A DNA stretch of 64,000 nt from Kovacikia minuta CCNUW1 (GTDB lineage Bacteria; Cyanobacteriota; Cyanobacteriia; Leptolyngbyales; Leptolyngbyaceae), in assembly GCF_020091585.1 (NCBI RefSeq), contig NZ_CP083582.1, positions 4,216,001-4,280,000 on the forward strand, given 5' to 3'. A program made the position numbers and the translations under genes. The notes beneath the pieces are model-generated. The model ran no database searches and had not been told where the DNA came from. It worked only from the letters and a program-made list of their open reading frames with translations. Shown here piece after piece: positions 54,521 through 63,115 of the stretch (its first letter is position 1; the number at the start of each line of letters is the position of its first letter).

Positions 54521-54600
54521 GTGGGCATCGCCCACCATTTTTCAAGCCTTTCTTTCTAAAGCCTTTCACGGTAAAGCTTTGTGGGCAGTGCTAGCCCTAC
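54521..54600. repeat. dispersed palindromic repeat, copy 2
   Basis: GTGGGCATCGCCCACCATTT at the start and GTAAAGCTTTGTGGGCAGTG near the end, matching in layout the unit at 49438-49506. Located between two genes. Confidence 0.6.
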
Positions 54601-54698
54601 GAGACCTATTCCAAAACTTACAGCCGTTTTCGTTTGTATTTGCCACACCCCACACCCTACACCCCGTGCCCCTATCCACCAAACTGTGGCTTACCCAA

Positions 54699-55517
54699 TC
54701 AGTAACTGCTGTAAGCCAACCTTGCCAGTAACCCGCTAAGAACAAAGGTAAAAGCATGAACGCTGACATGGGCTAACATTGCAGCCTCAAGCGAGTATTG
54801 CCAAAAGAGCCAACCAAACGCGATTCCCGCAATCCCATTCAGTAACAACGCCCGAATAATCACAACGGTCGTGAGGGGAACGATCGCGGCAGTCGCTGGC
54901 AGGTGTAGCAGTCCAAAGACCAACGCGGCTAGAACGATCGCACCCTGGTAAATCCTTTGACTTGGCAATGTAACGCCTTGTTTTAAAACCTTCCACGCAA
55001 TCCAAACAAGCAGCGACATTAAACCCCAGCGCATCAAAATTTCCTCAGTGATACCGCCATAGGACATTGCTGTGAACAAATTCAACCCACTTCGTTCTGT
55101 ATGATTAGCTGCCTGTAGCGCTTCAGGTAGGGCAGGTTGCATCAACCGATCGAGCAACAAGAGAGCGATCGCCGTCGCTGCACCCACACTCAAACTCCAC
55201 TTCATCTCAACAGCAAAAGATAGCGACTTAGCGGTATGAAACACCCAATGATCAATCAAATGGGAACGTAATCCAACACGGTAGGCACAGCCAATCCCAA
55301 TCAGAATGCTGATTGCCAGTAGAACTGCATACTGTAGCCCTTGCAGAAGCATTAAAATCCACAATGGAGGCACTTTTTCCAGTGCTTCTGGAGACAGTTT
55401 CGCTAACTGTTGCTCGATTAAAGGAATAGACGCGATCGTGAACATCACAATTCCCACATTGCCCAACAAAAATAGAATCCCAAATTGTTTCAGAATTGCC
55501 ATTGGTTTAGTCTCCAA
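54699..55517 (-). CDS. CPBP-family intramembrane metalloprotease
   Basis: 272 residues with about seven membrane segments. Family motifs: GGITEEILMRWGLMSLLVW (EExxxR), FGLLHLPATAA (FxxxH) and HVSVHAFTFV (HxxxN-like, with His in place of the usual Asn). The CPBP (Abi) family cleaves in the membrane, in cyanobacteria often with stress or bacteriocin-related roles. Confidence 0.82.
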   Translation of the reverse strand: METKPMAILKQFGILFLLGNVGIVMFTIASIPLIEQQLAKLSPEALEKVPPLWILMLLQGLQYAVLLAISILIGIGCAYRVGLRSHLIDHWVFHTAKSLSFAVEMKWSLSVGAATAIALLLLDRLMQPALPEALQAANHTERSGLNLFTAMSYGGITEEILMRWGLMSLLVWIAWKVLKQGVTLPSQRIYQGAIVLAALVFGLLHLPATAAIVPLTTVVIIRALLLNGIAGIAFGWLFWQYSLEAAMLAHVSVHAFTFVLSGLLARLAYSSY

Positions 55518-55586
55518 ATGATCGGCGAAGTGCGGATTGCTTTAATCCTCATCTTTGTCTCCTTTACTGGTGCGTGTGTGCAAAAT

Positions 55587-55760
55587 TCACGGAACAATTG
55601 CAGTCACGCGAATTTCAATCCGCATCGTTGGCAGTCCAAGCGCCTCGACTCCTACCTGTGTCCAAATTGGGGCATGGTTAGGCATGTACTGGCGATATAG
55701 CCTGACCATCACATCGTTAATCTCTGGAGGCAAGCCGCCAACATGGTAAGAATTGACCTT
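55587..55760 (-). pseudogene. RidA-family deaminase, 3' remnant
   Basis: The frame contains YRQYMPNHAPIWTQVGVEAL then GLPTMRIEIRVTAIV, the C-terminal strand-helix-strand of RidA/YjgF proteins including the P.R.EI block. The first half is missing, replaced by the 3' end of the upstream hydrolase gene. Confidence 0.6.
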
Positions 55761-55779
55761 AGTTTTGGCGCTGGGGTAG

Positions 55780-57432
55780 CTAGAGGACGCAGCGATCGCC
55801 CTCTGCGGGAAGTTCAAGGTTGATCAGGTAGTCAGCGACGATCGCATTGACGCAGGGGCTGGTGCCATCCATAGCGATGGTGTGCTGCTCTCCCTCAACG
55901 GTGAGCACGGTGCCGCCCAGGGCTTCGGCTAGACTGGCTCCAGCAGCGTAGGGGGTGGCAGGGTCGCCAGTAATGGAGATGATCAGCGTGTCGGGTAAAC
56001 CCTCAACGTTCTGAGCATGGGGGAAGCCGAGGGTCGGCTCACTGGGCCAGAACTCGCAGGCGTCGCGGGTGACGCCCTCGACGGGTCGTCCGGTATCAAG
56101 AAAGGGGCTCACGTCGAAGATCTGGCGGCGCAGTTCTGCCTCCTGCTCAGGGGTGCGGCGCTCCTCGTCGTTACAGTTGATGGCGAGTTGGGCATCGACC
56201 AAGTTGCTCTCCAACCCTTCAACGATAAAGTCGTCACTGAGAGCGAGGAGTTTGTCGCCGCGTCCCTCGTTTTTGAGCTGGGCGATGCCGTCAATAATTC
56301 GCGGCCACGCCTCGGCATTGTAGAGCGCCCCGAGGACGCTGCCAGTGCCAAACAAAAAATCCAGGGTGCGCCCCTCGCCCGCTGGCACGGGGTTATCGAT
56401 CAGCGGCTGGAACAGATCTTGGAACACAGCGGTGGCCTGCTTGGGGTCGGTGCCCAGCGGACAGTCTGAGCGCTGGGCGCAAAACTCGGCCATCAGATCA
56501 AACGAGCGCTGGAACGCAGCATGGAGCGCTAAGCGGCGTTCCGCGCTGCCCTGCCGAGGGTCGAGCGCCCCGTCGAGAACCATCGCCCGGACATTCTGAG
56601 GGAACATCTCAGCGTAGACCGCGCCCAATCGGGTGCCGTAGCTTCGCCCCAGGAAGGTCAGCTTTTCGTCGCCGAGTGCGGCGCGGAGTACGTCCATGTC
56701 CCTGGCCACGTTGCGGGTGCCGACAGCAGCAAGCACCTGCTCACCACCCGACCCATTGGCGCACTTCTCCATCAACTCGCGGGTGTCGTCGGCACTCCAT
56801 TCTCCCGACGTACCCAACAACGTCGTCTGGTTCTCGCCCCGGTCGTTCTCTTCGTCGGTGAAGCAGTTGATGGCTGGGGTCGAGGCTCCGACCCCGCGAG
56901 GGTCGAACCCAACCAGGTCGAACCGTTGAACCAGGGGAGTCTCCTTCAGAGCCACTGCGGTGAAGGGGGTTTGAATCGTGCCCGAGCCGCCAGGCCCGCC
57001 AGGATTGAGCACCAGAGAGCCGATCCGCTGGTCTGGCTCACCCTGGGCCGGTAGCCGCAGTACCGCGATTTGCATGGTCTCACCCTCAGGTTCGTCGTAA
57101 TCTAGCGGTACCTCCAGGCGACCACATTCAAACGGATCAACGTACACTTGTGCCTCGGTCGCAGTAGTCGCAAAGCCTTTGCACGAACCGAAGGTTAGCT
57201 CCTGGTTATAAAAGCGTTCTAATCCTACCGGGATCTCCCCCGGCTGTGGCGACTGCCCAGATGCTGGTTGGCCGCAGACACTGAGAGCCAGTCCCATTGC
57301 CCCAGTCATTAGCAAGCTGCGGACGTAGGTTTTGCGGGTGAGCAAGGATCTACTCCTGGCGGAAACCGTTGCCCCTGCGTCGTGCGTGGATCGGTCAAGA
57401 TCTCGTGGGTAATTAGAAGAAAATTGAGACAT
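55780..57432 (-). CDS. secreted alpha/beta hydrolase, TAP-like
   Basis: 550 residues. An Arg-rich N-terminus followed by a hydrophobic stretch (SLLMTGAMGLALSVCGQPAS) suggests a secretion or lipoprotein signal. The hydrolase shows LVLNPGGPGGSGTIQTPFTA (oxyanion loop), FDPRGVGAS, TFLGRSYGTRLGAVYAEMFP (GxSxG nucleophile) and, C-terminal, ISITGDPATPYAAGASLAEA and GEQHTIAM (Asp and His). Related to the mycobacterial/Streptomyces tripeptidyl aminopeptidase-like (SlpD) group. The gene is clearly richer in GC than its neighbours, which suggests transfer. Confidence 0.87.
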   Translation of the reverse strand: MSQFSSNYPRDLDRSTHDAGATVSARSRSLLTRKTYVRSLLMTGAMGLALSVCGQPASGQSPQPGEIPVGLERFYNQELTFGSCKGFATTATEAQVYVDPFECGRLEVPLDYDEPEGETMQIAVLRLPAQGEPDQRIGSLVLNPGGPGGSGTIQTPFTAVALKETPLVQRFDLVGFDPRGVGASTPAINCFTDEENDRGENQTTLLGTSGEWSADDTRELMEKCANGSGGEQVLAAVGTRNVARDMDVLRAALGDEKLTFLGRSYGTRLGAVYAEMFPQNVRAMVLDGALDPRQGSAERRLALHAAFQRSFDLMAEFCAQRSDCPLGTDPKQATAVFQDLFQPLIDNPVPAGEGRTLDFLFGTGSVLGALYNAEAWPRIIDGIAQLKNEGRGDKLLALSDDFIVEGLESNLVDAQLAINCNDEERRTPEQEAELRRQIFDVSPFLDTGRPVEGVTRDACEFWPSEPTLGFPHAQNVEGLPDTLIISITGDPATPYAAGASLAEALGGTVLTVEGEQHTIAMDGTSPCVNAIVADYLINLELPAEGDRCVL

Positions 57433-57483
57433 GGTGATGAAGTCCTTTGATACATTTGCTGATGGTTTTACGAACTGACGAGA

Positions 57484-57722
57484 TCATCGGCGACCCTTTC
57501 GATCGCTCTGGGAAACGGGTTCGGATGTCTCGTTGCGCTTGAACACCTTGTAGGCGATCGCCAGAAACACGGGTACGACAACCAGCATTGATAGAGCCGT
57601 GTAGGTCGCGTGGAACTTGCTGACTGTGAATAGAGTCGGCGCGGTCACGGCGCTTCCGGCTACGCCCATCAAGAGATTGCCGCCGATGTTGTTCGCGAAG
57701 TGTGCGCCGATGGCGAGTTCAG
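57484..57722 (-). pseudogene. CPBP protease-like C-terminal remnant
   Basis: The frame reads ELAIGAHFANNIGGNLLMGV, the last conserved motif of CPBP proteases, then APTLFTVSKFHATYTALSML and a basic tail NETSEPVSQSDRKGRR. The upstream two-thirds are missing; the break falls near 57720, at the end of the next small gene. GC-rich like the adjacent hydrolase, so the two probably arrived together. Confidence 0.6.
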
Positions 57723-57997
57723 TGCCTACACTGAATTGCTTTCACATTTCGTAGATAGTTCAACTCAGGCTCAAAATTCGTAGGACAGAAAGCATACACA
57801 ATGTCCTGAGGTCGGCTAATGACTAGACGGTAAGCGGGTGGAATTTCTTCAGAACTTTCAATCACTTCAATTCTGGGAATTACTTGTGAATTGATTTGAG
57901 CCAGAGATGGAAAGGTGAACAGCACCAATAGGCTGAACAGGATTGTTGCTGAGATGATTAGCGGAGAGCGTTGGAAGATGAAAAGAATTTTGTTCAT
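57719..57997 (-). CDS. small exported hypothetical protein
   Basis: 92 residues with an N-terminal signal sequence (SPLIISATILFSLLVLFTFP SLAQ). The mature part contains PRIEVIESSEEIPPAYRLVI and one Cys near the end. The C-terminus coincides with the breakpoint of the CPBP remnant, so it may be truncated. Function unknown. Confidence 0.5.
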   Translation of the reverse strand: MNKILFIFQRSPLIISATILFSLLVLFTFPSLAQINSQVIPRIEVIESSEEIPPAYRLVISRPQDIVYAFCPTNFEPELNYLRNVKAIQCRH

Positions 57998-58217
57998 TAA
58001 AAATCTCGTCAGAAATTCTTTCTGAGCGATTAATCGGTTTGATGGTTGTTTGAGCGATCGCTCTGGGCTGTAACTCAGGTAGGGTTCTGGTTCAGAGAAA
58101 TAGTCTCAATCTATCAGGGAATAAAGTTCAACTTTTCGTACAAGCTTGTTGCATTAAAAGGCGGTTGTTTTGATAGACCTCTAATGTCCCAGCTTGTGGA
58201 TCATCTAACGTCCCATC

Positions 58218-58505
58218 CTAGACCCAATATTCATAGTTGCCATTTCCGAATTTGTACACTCGAACGCCTTCAGTCGCCTGGCTGGTTCCTCCACCCAAGC
58301 TTAAATTACCGTTAGGACTGATGGCACGATAAAGCAGTTCACCAGACTGATAGTTTCGCCAAATGTTAATGGTGTAACCGCCCTGGCATTGAGTACTCAA
58401 GATGAGTTCGGCTGTAGAATCGGCAGCAGCAGGCAAGGAGAAATAAACTGAGATACAGATAGGCAGCGCGAAAAATAATGCGGTTCTTTTGAGGAGTGTT
58501 TTCAT
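58218..58505 (-). CDS. small secreted hypothetical protein
   Basis: 95 residues starting MKTLLKRTALFFALPICISV with a cleavable signal ending near PAAADS. The mature domain (GGYTINIWRNYQSGELLYRA, RVYKFGNGNYEYWV) looks like a small beta-sheet protein. No family named. It follows the DsbA-like gene by 10 bases and may share its transcript. Confidence 0.6.
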   Translation of the reverse strand: MKTLLKRTALFFALPICISVYFSLPAAADSTAELILSTQCQGGYTINIWRNYQSGELLYRAISPNGNLSLGGGTSQATEGVRVYKFGNGNYEYWV

Positions 58506-58515
58506 TGTATAAAAC

Positions 58516-59085
58516 TCATTGATTGAAATAGTGATTTGCAGCAACAATAGTTGCCATTAACTCTGTCATTCTCCAGCGTCCGGCATACCGAATGTTGTTG
58601 ATAAATAGGGCTGGAGCAGTTGTTACTCCACTACGTATTCCACCTTCGATATCTTCATTGATGCGATCGATATGCACGTGTTTAGACAAGTCTTTGAGAA
58701 ACTGAGGAATATCAAGCCCCAAATCGTTGGCGTACTCTACAAGGTAGCCGTTCTCTAACTTCTGTTGATGAATAAATAAAGTATCGTGCATTGACCAAAA
58801 CTGTCCCTGGGCGGCAGCGGCTTCAGCAACTTCGGCGGCTCGTTGAGCATGAGGATGAATCTGTGTTTGTGGAAAATGACGGAAGACAAAGCATAAATAA
58901 TCTTCTCCAAGAGAAGCACTATGATCTTGTTGGAGCCGTTTAATCAGCTTGTAAGCGTCCGCACTTCCAGTGTCTTGATAGTCTCCATACATCACCAGCA
59001 CGACCTTTGCACTCAGCACACCTTGCATCCAATCTTGGGTTGACGGTGGGACAAGTAAGGAACTGTGGCTGCGATCGTCGTTCAT
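58516..59085 (-). CDS. DsbA-family thioredoxin-fold protein without CXXC
   Basis: 189 residues. The fold is clear from VVLVMYGDYQDTGSADAYKL, FVFRHFPQTQIHPHAQRAAE, AAAAQGQFWSMHDTLF and the cis-Pro loop TTAPALFINN (DsbA/thioredoxin_4 type). The CXXC that should follow GDYQ is replaced by DTGS, so a redox role is unlikely. No signal peptide is seen, suggesting a cytoplasmic protein. Relatives are sometimes called DSBA oxidoreductase or NhaA-linked thioredoxin. Confidence 0.8.
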   Translation of the reverse strand: MNDDRSHSSLLVPPSTQDWMQGVLSAKVVLVMYGDYQDTGSADAYKLIKRLQQDHSASLGEDYLCFVFRHFPQTQIHPHAQRAAEVAEAAAAQGQFWSMHDTLFIHQQKLENGYLVEYANDLGLDIPQFLKDLSKHVHIDRINEDIEGGIRSGVTTAPALFINNIRYAGRWRMTELMATIVAANHYFNQ

Positions 59086-59305
59086 TTTTTACGTTTGTAG
59101 TAAGCATAGAATCTTACGATTGACTTGCTCAATTCATTGATTGCATCTTTATTTGCATACATTCAATATAGGAAATCACCTTTAAGCTGTCGTCTATAGC
59201 GAGTTAAAAGTTTGACAGTACAAATTGATAGAATAACCATTCCATCGCAAAGTAGAAGACGGGTTATAACTTAAGTTAGAATCCGAGTTCGATCGAAAGT
59301 ACACC

Positions 59306-59965
59306 CTACAAACTGACAATGCCCCGCTTAACCGCGACGATCACAGCCTGGGTGCGATCGCCCACATCTAACTTATTCAAAATTCGATTCACATGAGATT
59401 TAACCGTGCCTTCACCGATACTCAAAGCAGTCGCAATCTCAGCGTTACTCATTCCTTGTGCCAATGAGCGGAGTACTTCCAGTTCTCGTTCACTCAGTTC
59501 TGGATTACTGAGGCGCTGAGCCAACTTTGCGCCCACATCAGGTGGAATATATTGCTGACCCCGATGAACGGTGCGAATCGCATTCAGAAGCTCATCCGGT
59601 TCAGTTTCTTTCAACAGATACCCTTTGGCTCCTGCCTGCAATCCCCGATAAATGTCTTCGTCACTATCATACGTAGTTAGTACAATAATTCGAGCAGATT
59701 TAGCGATCGCACAAATTGCAGAAATGGCGGCAACTCCTTCCACTTCCGGCATTCGCAGATCCATCAGCGTGACATCCGGTTGGTGTTCCTCAAATAGCGC
59801 GATCGCTTGTTCCCCATTTTCCGCTTGGGCAATCACGTTCATATCTGGATCACGGTTAATAATCGTCGCTAATCCTTGCCGAAAAATAGCATGATCGTCT
59901 GCAATCAGAACCCGAATTGGGGGAGTGGGGAGTGAGGAGTGGGGAGTGGGGTTTGGAGTAGTCAT
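59306..59965 (-). CDS. NarL/FixJ-family response regulator
   Basis: 219 residues from MTTPNPTPHSSLPTPP. Receiver domain with VLIADDHAIFRQG (acidic pocket), DVTLMDLRMPEVEGV (phospho-Asp) and LLKETEPDELLNAI (Lys). C-terminal LuxR helix-turn-helix LSERELEVLRSLAQGMSNAE and GEGTVKSHVNRILNKL. The start is 4 bases after the histidine kinase stop, so the two are a translationally linked pair. A short repetitive GGGAGTG tract codes for the Pro/Ser-rich leader. Confidence 0.93.
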   Translation of the reverse strand: MTTPNPTPHSSLPTPPIRVLIADDHAIFRQGLATIINRDPDMNVIAQAENGEQAIALFEEHQPDVTLMDLRMPEVEGVAAISAICAIAKSARIIVLTTYDSDEDIYRGLQAGAKGYLLKETEPDELLNAIRTVHRGQQYIPPDVGAKLAQRLSNPELSERELEVLRSLAQGMSNAEIATALSIGEGTVKSHVNRILNKLDVGDRTQAVIVAVKRGIVSL

Positions 59966-59969
59966 CACC

Positions 59970-62252
59970 CTACACCCCAACCACTACTAAAATCTCTGTT
60001 CCTTGCCCAGGTTGACTCCGAATTGCGAGTTGTGCGCCGATGCGCTCTGCTCGCTCGCTCATCCCAAGTAAACCAAATCCCTCAGAGGATGGAATACTGC
60101 CAACTCCAAAGCCCTGTCCATTGTCTTTCACACGCAAGCAAAATTGGTCGCGATCGTAGACTAGCTCCACTCGGATTTCGTCAGCATTAGCGTGTCGAAT
60201 CGCGTTGGTTAAGGCTTCCTGCCCAATCCGCAGGAGGTTACTCTCGACCTCACTCGGTAAAGCATACACCGCACCCTCAATCTCATAGTACAAAGTGGTA
60301 TCCATTGCGGCAGCTCTAGTCTGAGCGACGAGACGATGGAGAGCGCTCTGTAGACTGCCTTCCTCCAAAAGCTGAGGACGGAGTGCGACAACCGATCGCC
60401 GTGCTTCAGTCAGTCCCGTTCGCGCCAACTCTTTGATCAGATCTAGATGTGCTTGAGTTGCTTCTACATCATCCGTTAGCACCTGGTTTGCCGCTCCGAC
60501 CTGAGCCAAAATGCCTGTAAATGCCTGAGCAAGTGTGTCATGAATTTCGCGTGCCATGCGATTGCGTTCTTCCAGAATCGAGGCGGCTTCTGCTTGCTTT
60601 TGCAGCGTAATGTCTCGCGCTAACCAAATCACCTGCTCATGTCGAATCGGGGCAATGCGAGCCGAAAACCAAATTTCTCGTCCAGCGATCCACTGACTGT
60701 ATTCAACGGTGAGGACTTGTTGGGTCCTCAACACCTGCTGAATGTAACTCAAGAATTCATCGGCTTGTTCCCTGTCATAGAGTTGATGCAGTGTTTTGCC
60801 AATATACTCCTCCCGATATAACTCTCCATAGGACGGGTTCCCTTTGATTGCACAGATCAATTCTCCCTGACCATTGAAGATACACATTGGATCGGGAATG
60901 GCTGCAAAGAGCGATCGCAGTTCTGCTTCAGAGGCTTGCAACGCGACTTCTGCCTGTTTGCGATCGCTAATATCCGCAACCACCCCTTCTATGTATTCAT
61001 CGGTTGCATTTAGATAACCGGAGTAAAGTCCCCAAAACGGTGTGCCATCTCGTTTTCGCATCTGTATTTCAAAGCTTCGCACTTCCCCATCCCGCTTCAG
61101 CAACTCAATGGCGTGTTGGCGAACGTTGGGATCGACATAGTAGCCTGTAGTGTGTTCCAGCCCGATTATCTCCTCTGGTAAATTAAAGCCAAACAGATCT
61201 GCAAAGCGTTGATTGGCATCAAGAACTAGTCCATCACAAAGGCGAGTTCGGAAGATGCCGACCTGCGAGTTTTCAAAGATAGTTCGGAACTTGGCTTCAC
61301 TGCGTTGTAATGCCTCTTCTGCTTGCCTCCGCTGAGTGGTGTCATTGCCCACCGATAAGATTTCAACGACCTCTCCCTGGTCATTGAAGATGGCTTGATT
61401 CGACCAGGCCACCCAAACTCGCCGACCGTCTCGACACAGATTTTCACCCTCACCTTGCGGGTACGATTGAGGGTTGCGAAGTAAATCGTGAACCATAGGT
61501 TTGACATCGCGCCCAGAGATTTCGATGTCTGGAATGATGGTTTCAAATAAGGTTCGCCCTAAAATCTGATGTTCTTCATAGCCAAGAAGTTTTACCCCAT
61601 AATCGTTGATGTAATGAATCAGTCCTTGCGGATCATAGCGAATGATGACAGAATTCGCGGTTTGTAGCAGATTGCGATAATTCGCTTCACTTCGTCGTAA
61701 TGCGTCTTCTGTTCGTTCGCGATCGCTGATCTCTTGCTGTAAGGCTTGAGTTTGTACTTCTACCTTCCGTTCCAGTGTTTTCGTATAATCTTCTAACTGT
61801 TCACAAAACCGAGCATTTTCTAGTGAAATTGCTGCCTGAGCCATCAACAGCTTCAGGACTTGTAAGCGATCGCGGGTAAACGCTCCGGTACTGAGATTGT
61901 TCTCTAGATAAAGAATGCCAATCAACTGACGTTGCTGGAGAATTGGCATACACAGGAGCGATCGCGTCTGGTGGTGTTGAATGTAAGGATTAGTTGAAAA
62001 AGACGATTCGCTGACTGCATTATCAAACACTAAAGTTTCTTGAGTGTGTTCTACCGAGTAAATGACGGAGGCAGGAATCGTTGCACAGTCGGCAACAGCA
62101 ACTTTTTCCAGGTCATACGGTTTATTTCCGCTGCATTGAGCCACCACAGCAAGTTGATCCTCTTCCACGAGAATCAGAGCGCCAGTTTCAGTTCCTGAAT
62201 TGTCTATCACCACCTGCATCAATGTGGCAATCAGCTGATCGAGACGGATCAT
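59970..62252 (-). CDS. GAF-PAS-PAS-PAS histidine kinase, NarX type
   Basis: 760 residues. GAF domain (about 1-150), a coiled stretch (160-195), three PAS domains (about 195, 320 and 450), then HisKA_3 with the phospho-His in NRMAREIHDTLAQAFTGIL (near 565) and an HATPase with EALTNAIRHANADEIRVELV and VKDNGQGFGVG. The start MIRLDQLIATLMQVVIDNSG lies inside what in many cyanobacterial kinases is the middle of a longer kinase-ATPase-GAF protein, so the N-terminus may be cut. Cytoplasmic; partner of the regulator just downstream. Confidence 0.92.
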   Translation of the reverse strand: MIRLDQLIATLMQVVIDNSGTETGALILVEEDQLAVVAQCSGNKPYDLEKVAVADCATIPASVIYSVEHTQETLVFDNAVSESSFSTNPYIQHHQTRSLLCMPILQQRQLIGILYLENNLSTGAFTRDRLQVLKLLMAQAAISLENARFCEQLEDYTKTLERKVEVQTQALQQEISDRERTEDALRRSEANYRNLLQTANSVIIRYDPQGLIHYINDYGVKLLGYEEHQILGRTLFETIIPDIEISGRDVKPMVHDLLRNPQSYPQGEGENLCRDGRRVWVAWSNQAIFNDQGEVVEILSVGNDTTQRRQAEEALQRSEAKFRTIFENSQVGIFRTRLCDGLVLDANQRFADLFGFNLPEEIIGLEHTTGYYVDPNVRQHAIELLKRDGEVRSFEIQMRKRDGTPFWGLYSGYLNATDEYIEGVVADISDRKQAEVALQASEAELRSLFAAIPDPMCIFNGQGELICAIKGNPSYGELYREEYIGKTLHQLYDREQADEFLSYIQQVLRTQQVLTVEYSQWIAGREIWFSARIAPIRHEQVIWLARDITLQKQAEAASILEERNRMAREIHDTLAQAFTGILAQVGAANQVLTDDVEATQAHLDLIKELARTGLTEARRSVVALRPQLLEEGSLQSALHRLVAQTRAAAMDTTLYYEIEGAVYALPSEVESNLLRIGQEALTNAIRHANADEIRVELVYDRDQFCLRVKDNGQGFGVGSIPSSEGFGLLGMSERAERIGAQLAIRSQPGQGTEILVVVGV

Positions 62253-62791
62253 TAAACTTTCCCCGACGAAGCACTGTCAGCCATCTCCCAAAGTATATCG
62301 CTTGCCAAAATCCAGAAAATTAAGCTTCTGGGCAAATTTTTTGAAGGTTTTCCAAGGGTTGCATTAAAGCCTTGAATGATGAGATATGGTTTGTCAGATT
62401 CTTAAGCCGTTAGCGAACCTACTTGGAGGTCATTCCAGTGAGGTTTGAACTGTTGTGTCAGATGGCTTTGACTAAAGAAACCAACTTGTAAGGCGATGCC
62501 CGCGATCAACATCTCTCTAACGAAAGGGATTTTGCCAATCTGTGAGCAGATTATTCATCAAGGGCTGCTATTGTCTCAATCCAACTAATGTTTTGAGAGA
62601 GACAAATGTGGTAACACCGATGTCAGCAAGTAGGGCATGAGTTTGCCAGAAACTTCATCCATTCTCACGCAGTTTCCGACGAGTTCGATACGATCGATAA
62701 AGCAGCAACTCTTAAGACTCAAGCGATTGCTACCAGGTTTAAACTTCAAGATCACAATAAATCGACAACCTCACATATAGAGGAATCAGTC
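62253..62791. other. gene-poor stretch with an AraC remnant
   Basis: About 540 bases between the kinase and two tiny + strand genes. Apart from the AraC fragment at 62402-62512, nothing recognisable was found. The kinase promoter should lie near 62260-62330. Confidence 0.4.
62402..62512 (-). pseudogene. AraC-family regulator, C-terminal remnant
   Basis: A short frame reads IALQVGFFSQSHLTQQFKPH, the second helix-turn-helix of AraC proteins (normally ALxxGFxxQSHLxRxFK). It then degenerates to WNDLQVGSLTA and stops. No upstream domain remains. Confidence 0.6.
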
Positions 62792-62950
62792 ATGCGAAAT
62801 TCACAACGTAGTATGGGTACGAGTATTGCGCTGGGTTTATCCATTGGAGTTGCAATTGGATTGATCATAGAAAATCTAGTTTTTGGAATCGGCATTGGTT
62901 TAGCCGTTGCGATCGCGCTTAACCTCGTGCTTGAACAACGTCAAAGATAA
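62792..62950 (+). CDS. small two-TM glycine-rich membrane protein
   Basis: 52 residues with an AGGAA ribosome site. MRNSQRSMGTSIALGLSIGV continues with two hydrophobic segments separated by EN. Two tight helices with alternating glycines resemble small stress-type membrane peptides. Function unknown. Confidence 0.55.
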   Translation: MRNSQRSMGTSIALGLSIGVAIGLIIENLVFGIGIGLAVAIALNLVLEQRQR

Positions 62951-62970
62951 ATCTCAATGGAAGCTACATC

Positions 62971-63078
62971 ATGTTTCTTGCCATCGGACTGCTCCTTATT
63001 ACCCACCTGCTTTTTCCGGTTGCTGTTCTGGTGTGGCTATGGCGAGGAAATGAACGCAGCGTTCTTAATACCCTATAG
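62971..63078 (+). CDS. single-TM small membrane protein
   Basis: 35 residues: MFLAIGLLLITHLLFPVAVL followed by VWLWRGNERSVLNTL. One membrane helix and a short basic tail. It starts 20 bases after the previous small gene, suggesting a two-gene unit. Confidence 0.5.
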   Translation: MFLAIGLLLITHLLFPVAVLVWLWRGNERSVLNTL

Positions 63079-63115
63079 TGGGCGATCGCAGGCAACTCAG
63101 ATCGCCCACTTCTCA

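Noticed and set aside
56017-56469. Long antisense ORFs inside the TAP-like hydrolase
   Set aside because: High GC creates open frames on the opposite strand. They show no conserved motifs and lie fully within a well-supported gene.
58046-58315. 89-aa plus-strand ORF
   Set aside because: It overlaps the better-supported secreted protein gene on the minus strand and has no recognisable features.
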